A DNA stretch of 64,000 nt, from positions 1-64,000 of the forward strand of contig NZ_ANAH02000017.1 in the NCBI RefSeq assembly GCF_000335475.2, read 5' to 3'. The notes below the pieces were generated by a model. It ran no database searches, was not told where the DNA came from, and saw nothing but the letters and a program-made list of their open reading frames with translations. Origin of the DNA: Cystobacter fuscus DSM 2262 (lineage in GTDB: Bacteria > Myxococcota > Myxococcia > Myxococcales > Myxococcaceae). The position numbers were made by a program, and so were the translations under genes. Of this stretch, positions 62,312-64,000 are shown piece after piece (positions within the stretch are counted from its first letter, which is position 1; each line of letters starts with the position of its first letter).

Positions 62312-64000
62312 TCAGCAGTCGATGGATGAGGGGAGCGGCAACGACATCGCGATCATCGGCATGGCGGGGCGCTTCCCCGGTGCCTCGGACGTGCACGCCT
62401 TCTGGAGCAACCTGCGCCAGGGCGTCGAGTCCATCTCCCGCTTCCGCGAGGACGAGCTGGAGTCCTCGCCGCTCGTTCCGGACGCGCTGCGCTCGCACCC
62501 GGACTTCGTGCGCGCCGGCGGTGTGCTCGAGGGCGCCGATCTCTTCGACGCCGGTTTCTTCGACATCGCCCCGCGCGAGGCGATGTGGATGGATCCCCAA
62601 CAGCGCGTCTTCCTGGAGTGCGCCTGGGCCGCGCTCGAGGACGCCGCGTACGAGCCTGGCCGCTTCCCGGGGAAGATCTCCCTCTACGCCGGCGTGGGCC
62701 AGTCCAACCACGTGCTGTCCCTGCTCGGACAGGTGCGCAAGGAGCCCGCGGCTCTCTTCGAGGCGCTCGGCACCACCACCGCCGAGAACGCCACCACCAA
62801 GGTCTCCTTCAAGCTCAAGCTGCGCGGCGAGAGCATGGCGCTCTACACCGCCTGCTCCACTGGCCTCGTCTCCGTCCACATGGCCTGCCAGAGCCTGCTG
62901 ATGCGTCAGTCCGACATCGCCCTGGCCGGCGCCGTGCGCGTCTCCCTTCCCCAGCGCACCGGCTACCTCTTCCAGGAAGGGATGATCTTCTCCCCCGACG
63001 GCCACTGCCGCGCCTTCGACGCGCGTGCGCAGGGCACCATCAGCGGCAACGGCGTGGGCGTCGTCGTGCTCAAGCCGCTCGCGGACGCGCTGCGCGATGG
63101 GGACCACGTCTACGCCGTCATCAAGGGCTCGGCCATCAACAACGATGGTCACCTCAAGGTCGGCTACACCGCCCCCAGCGTCGAGGGCCAGTCCGACGTC
63201 ATCTCCGAGGCGCTCGCCTACGCCGGCGCCAGCGCGGGCGACATCGACTACGTGGAGGCCCACGGCACCGGCACGCCGCTCGGGGATCCGATAGAAGTCG
63301 CCGCGCTCACCCGCGCCTTCCGCCGCGACACGGACGCCCAGCGCTTCTGCGCGCTCGGCTCGGTGAAGACGAACATCGGGCACCTGGACACCGCCGCGGG
63401 CATCGCCGGCCTGCTCAAGGCCACGCTCGCGCTCCACCACGAGGAGCTCCCGCCCAGCCTCCACTTCGAGCGTCCGAACCCCGCCATCGACTTCGAGGCG
63501 AGCCCCTTCTTCGTCCTCACCGGCCGCCAGGACTGGAAGCGCGGCGAGCGGCCCCGGCTCGCGGGCGTCAGCTCCTTCGGCATCGGCGGCACCAACGCCC
63601 ACGCCATCCTCGGCGAGGCCCCGCCCGTGGCCCGCCGGCCGAGCACCCGCTCGCGTCAGCTCGTCACGCTCTCGGCCCGCACGCCCTCCGCCCTGGAGGC
63701 GATGACGCGTGAGCTGGCCACGCACCTGGAGGCCCACCCTGGCGTGGACCTCGCGGACCTGGCCTTCACCCGCGCCGTGGGCCGCAAGGCCTTCGAGCAC
63801 CGGCGGGCCCTCGTCGTGGAGGACGTGGCCGCGCTCGCCGCCCGGTTGAAGGCGCCCCCCGCCGCCCGAAGCCTCTCCCACCTGGAGGCCGCCCGCGAGC
63901 AGCGCGTGGTCTTCCTGTTCCCCGGCCAGGGCGCGCAGTCCGTGGGCATGGCGCGCGAGCTGTATGACTCCGAGCCCCTCTTCCGGGAGCACGCCGACGC
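62304..64000 (+). CDS. Type I PKS, KS-AT (truncated by window end)
   Basis: The gene runs off the window; 565 codons are visible. ATG 62304 lies in the end of the NRPS gene (8-bp overlap, translational coupling). The ketosynthase (about residues 12-440) has the catalytic triad: Cys184 in TACSTGL, His320 in EAHGTGTPLGD and His360 in KTNIGHLD. A KS-AT linker follows, then the acyltransferase begins (FLFPGQGAQSVGMARELYD) near residue 535; its Ser and specificity motifs lie beyond the window. It should extend the N-acyl-tyrosyl chain by a malonyl-type unit. Confidence 0.93.
   Translation, partial: MADQQSMDEGSGNDIAIIGMAGRFPGASDVHAFWSNLRQGVESISRFREDELESSPLVPDALRSHPDFVRAGGVLEGADLFDAGFFDIAPREAMWMDPQQRVFLECAWAALEDAAYEPGRFPGKISLYAGVGQSNHVLSLLGQVRKEPAALFEALGTTTAENATTKVSFKLKLRGESMALYTACSTGLVSVHMACQSLLMRQSDIALAGAVRVSLPQRTGYLFQEGMIFSPDGHCRAFDARAQGTISGNGVGVVVLKPLADALRDGDHVYAVIKGSAINNDGHLKVGYTAPSVEGQSDVISEALAYAGASAGDIDYVEAHGTGTPLGDPIEVAALTRAFRRDTDAQRFCALGSVKTNIGHLDTAAGIAGLLKATLALHHEELPPSLHFERPNPAIDFEASPFFVLTGRQDWKRGERPRLAGVSSFGIGGTNAHAILGEAPPVARRPSTRSRQLVTLSARTPSALEAMTRELATHLEAHPGVDLADLAFTRAVGRKAFEHRRALVVEDVAALAARLKAPPAARSLSHLEAAREQRVVFLFPGQGAQSVGMARELYDSEPLFREHAD

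Noticed and set aside
62151-63992. 613-codon minus-strand frame over the PKS
   Set aside because: Antisense shadow of the KS-AT coding sequence.

Overview
This is a high-GC window whose gene content points to a myxobacterium, most likely of the suborder Cystobacterineae (Archangium/Cystobacter/Melittangium type). The reasons are: many lipoproteins and cysteine-rich secreted proteins, a giant Ser/Thr kinase-ATPase-TPR regulator, an IF-3 with an Ala/Pro/Ser-rich tail like Myxococcus Dsg, paralogous secreted M4 proteases, MopE-like Gly-rich surface lipoproteins, GTG/TTG starts, and the start of an NRPS/PKS cluster. No rRNA, tRNA or CRISPR array was seen.

Layout. 0.1-1.1 kb: a RAYT/Y1-type transposase. 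1.3-3.6 kb: aldo/keto reductase, TetR regulator and DUF1761 membrane protein, with matching palindromic operators before the first two. 3.6-8.6 kb: a HEAT-like exported protein, an IS701-type transposase remnant, a lower-GC PsiD/phosphatidylserine-decarboxylase-like gene and a small Cys-rich lipoprotein. 8.9-15.8 kb: Mpo1-like protein divergent from a Crp/Fnr regulator; a secreted GH55 beta-1,3-glucanase with two FN3 domains and a CBM56, preceded by its probable LacI regulator; then YaeQ. 16-25 kb: an orphan molybdopterin oxidase subunit, a GTPase plus amphipathic peptide pair, a frameshifted LysR divergent from an azoreductase, YihY, a fatty-acid desaturase and a cation/proton antiporter.

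25.5-32.7 kb: a large protein of unknown function, an NGL-repeat lipoprotein and the 1339-residue kinase. 33-39 kb: two paralogous thermolysin-type lipoproteases flanking a carotenoid oxygenase. 39-46.9 kb: a GAF histidine-kinase-like protein that lacks its phosphoacceptor His, infC with an AUC start, a HAD phosphatase, STAS-like and FIST proteins, and small secreted proteins including one with a long E/R helix. 47-51 kb: a tandem duplication of Gly-rich lipoproteins. 51-55.7 kb: a permease/MFS pair and a translationally coupled pair of zinc-ribbon membrane proteins. 55.8-64 kb: a HEXXH protein resembling M91 effector proteases, then FAAL-ACP-C-A-PCP and KS-AT (cut by the window end), predicted to make an N-acyl-tyrosine-derived lipopeptide/polyketide.

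Together the genes describe a predatory, secretory lifestyle: fungal wall glucan degradation, secreted proteases, lipid and carotenoid modification and specialised metabolism, under many local one-component regulators. The observations most worth following are the PsiD-like decarboxylase with an altered catalytic motif, the FAAL-NRPS-PKS cluster with its HEXXH neighbour, the GTPase/peptide pair and the REP-like repeat found inside a window that also carries a RAYT transposase.
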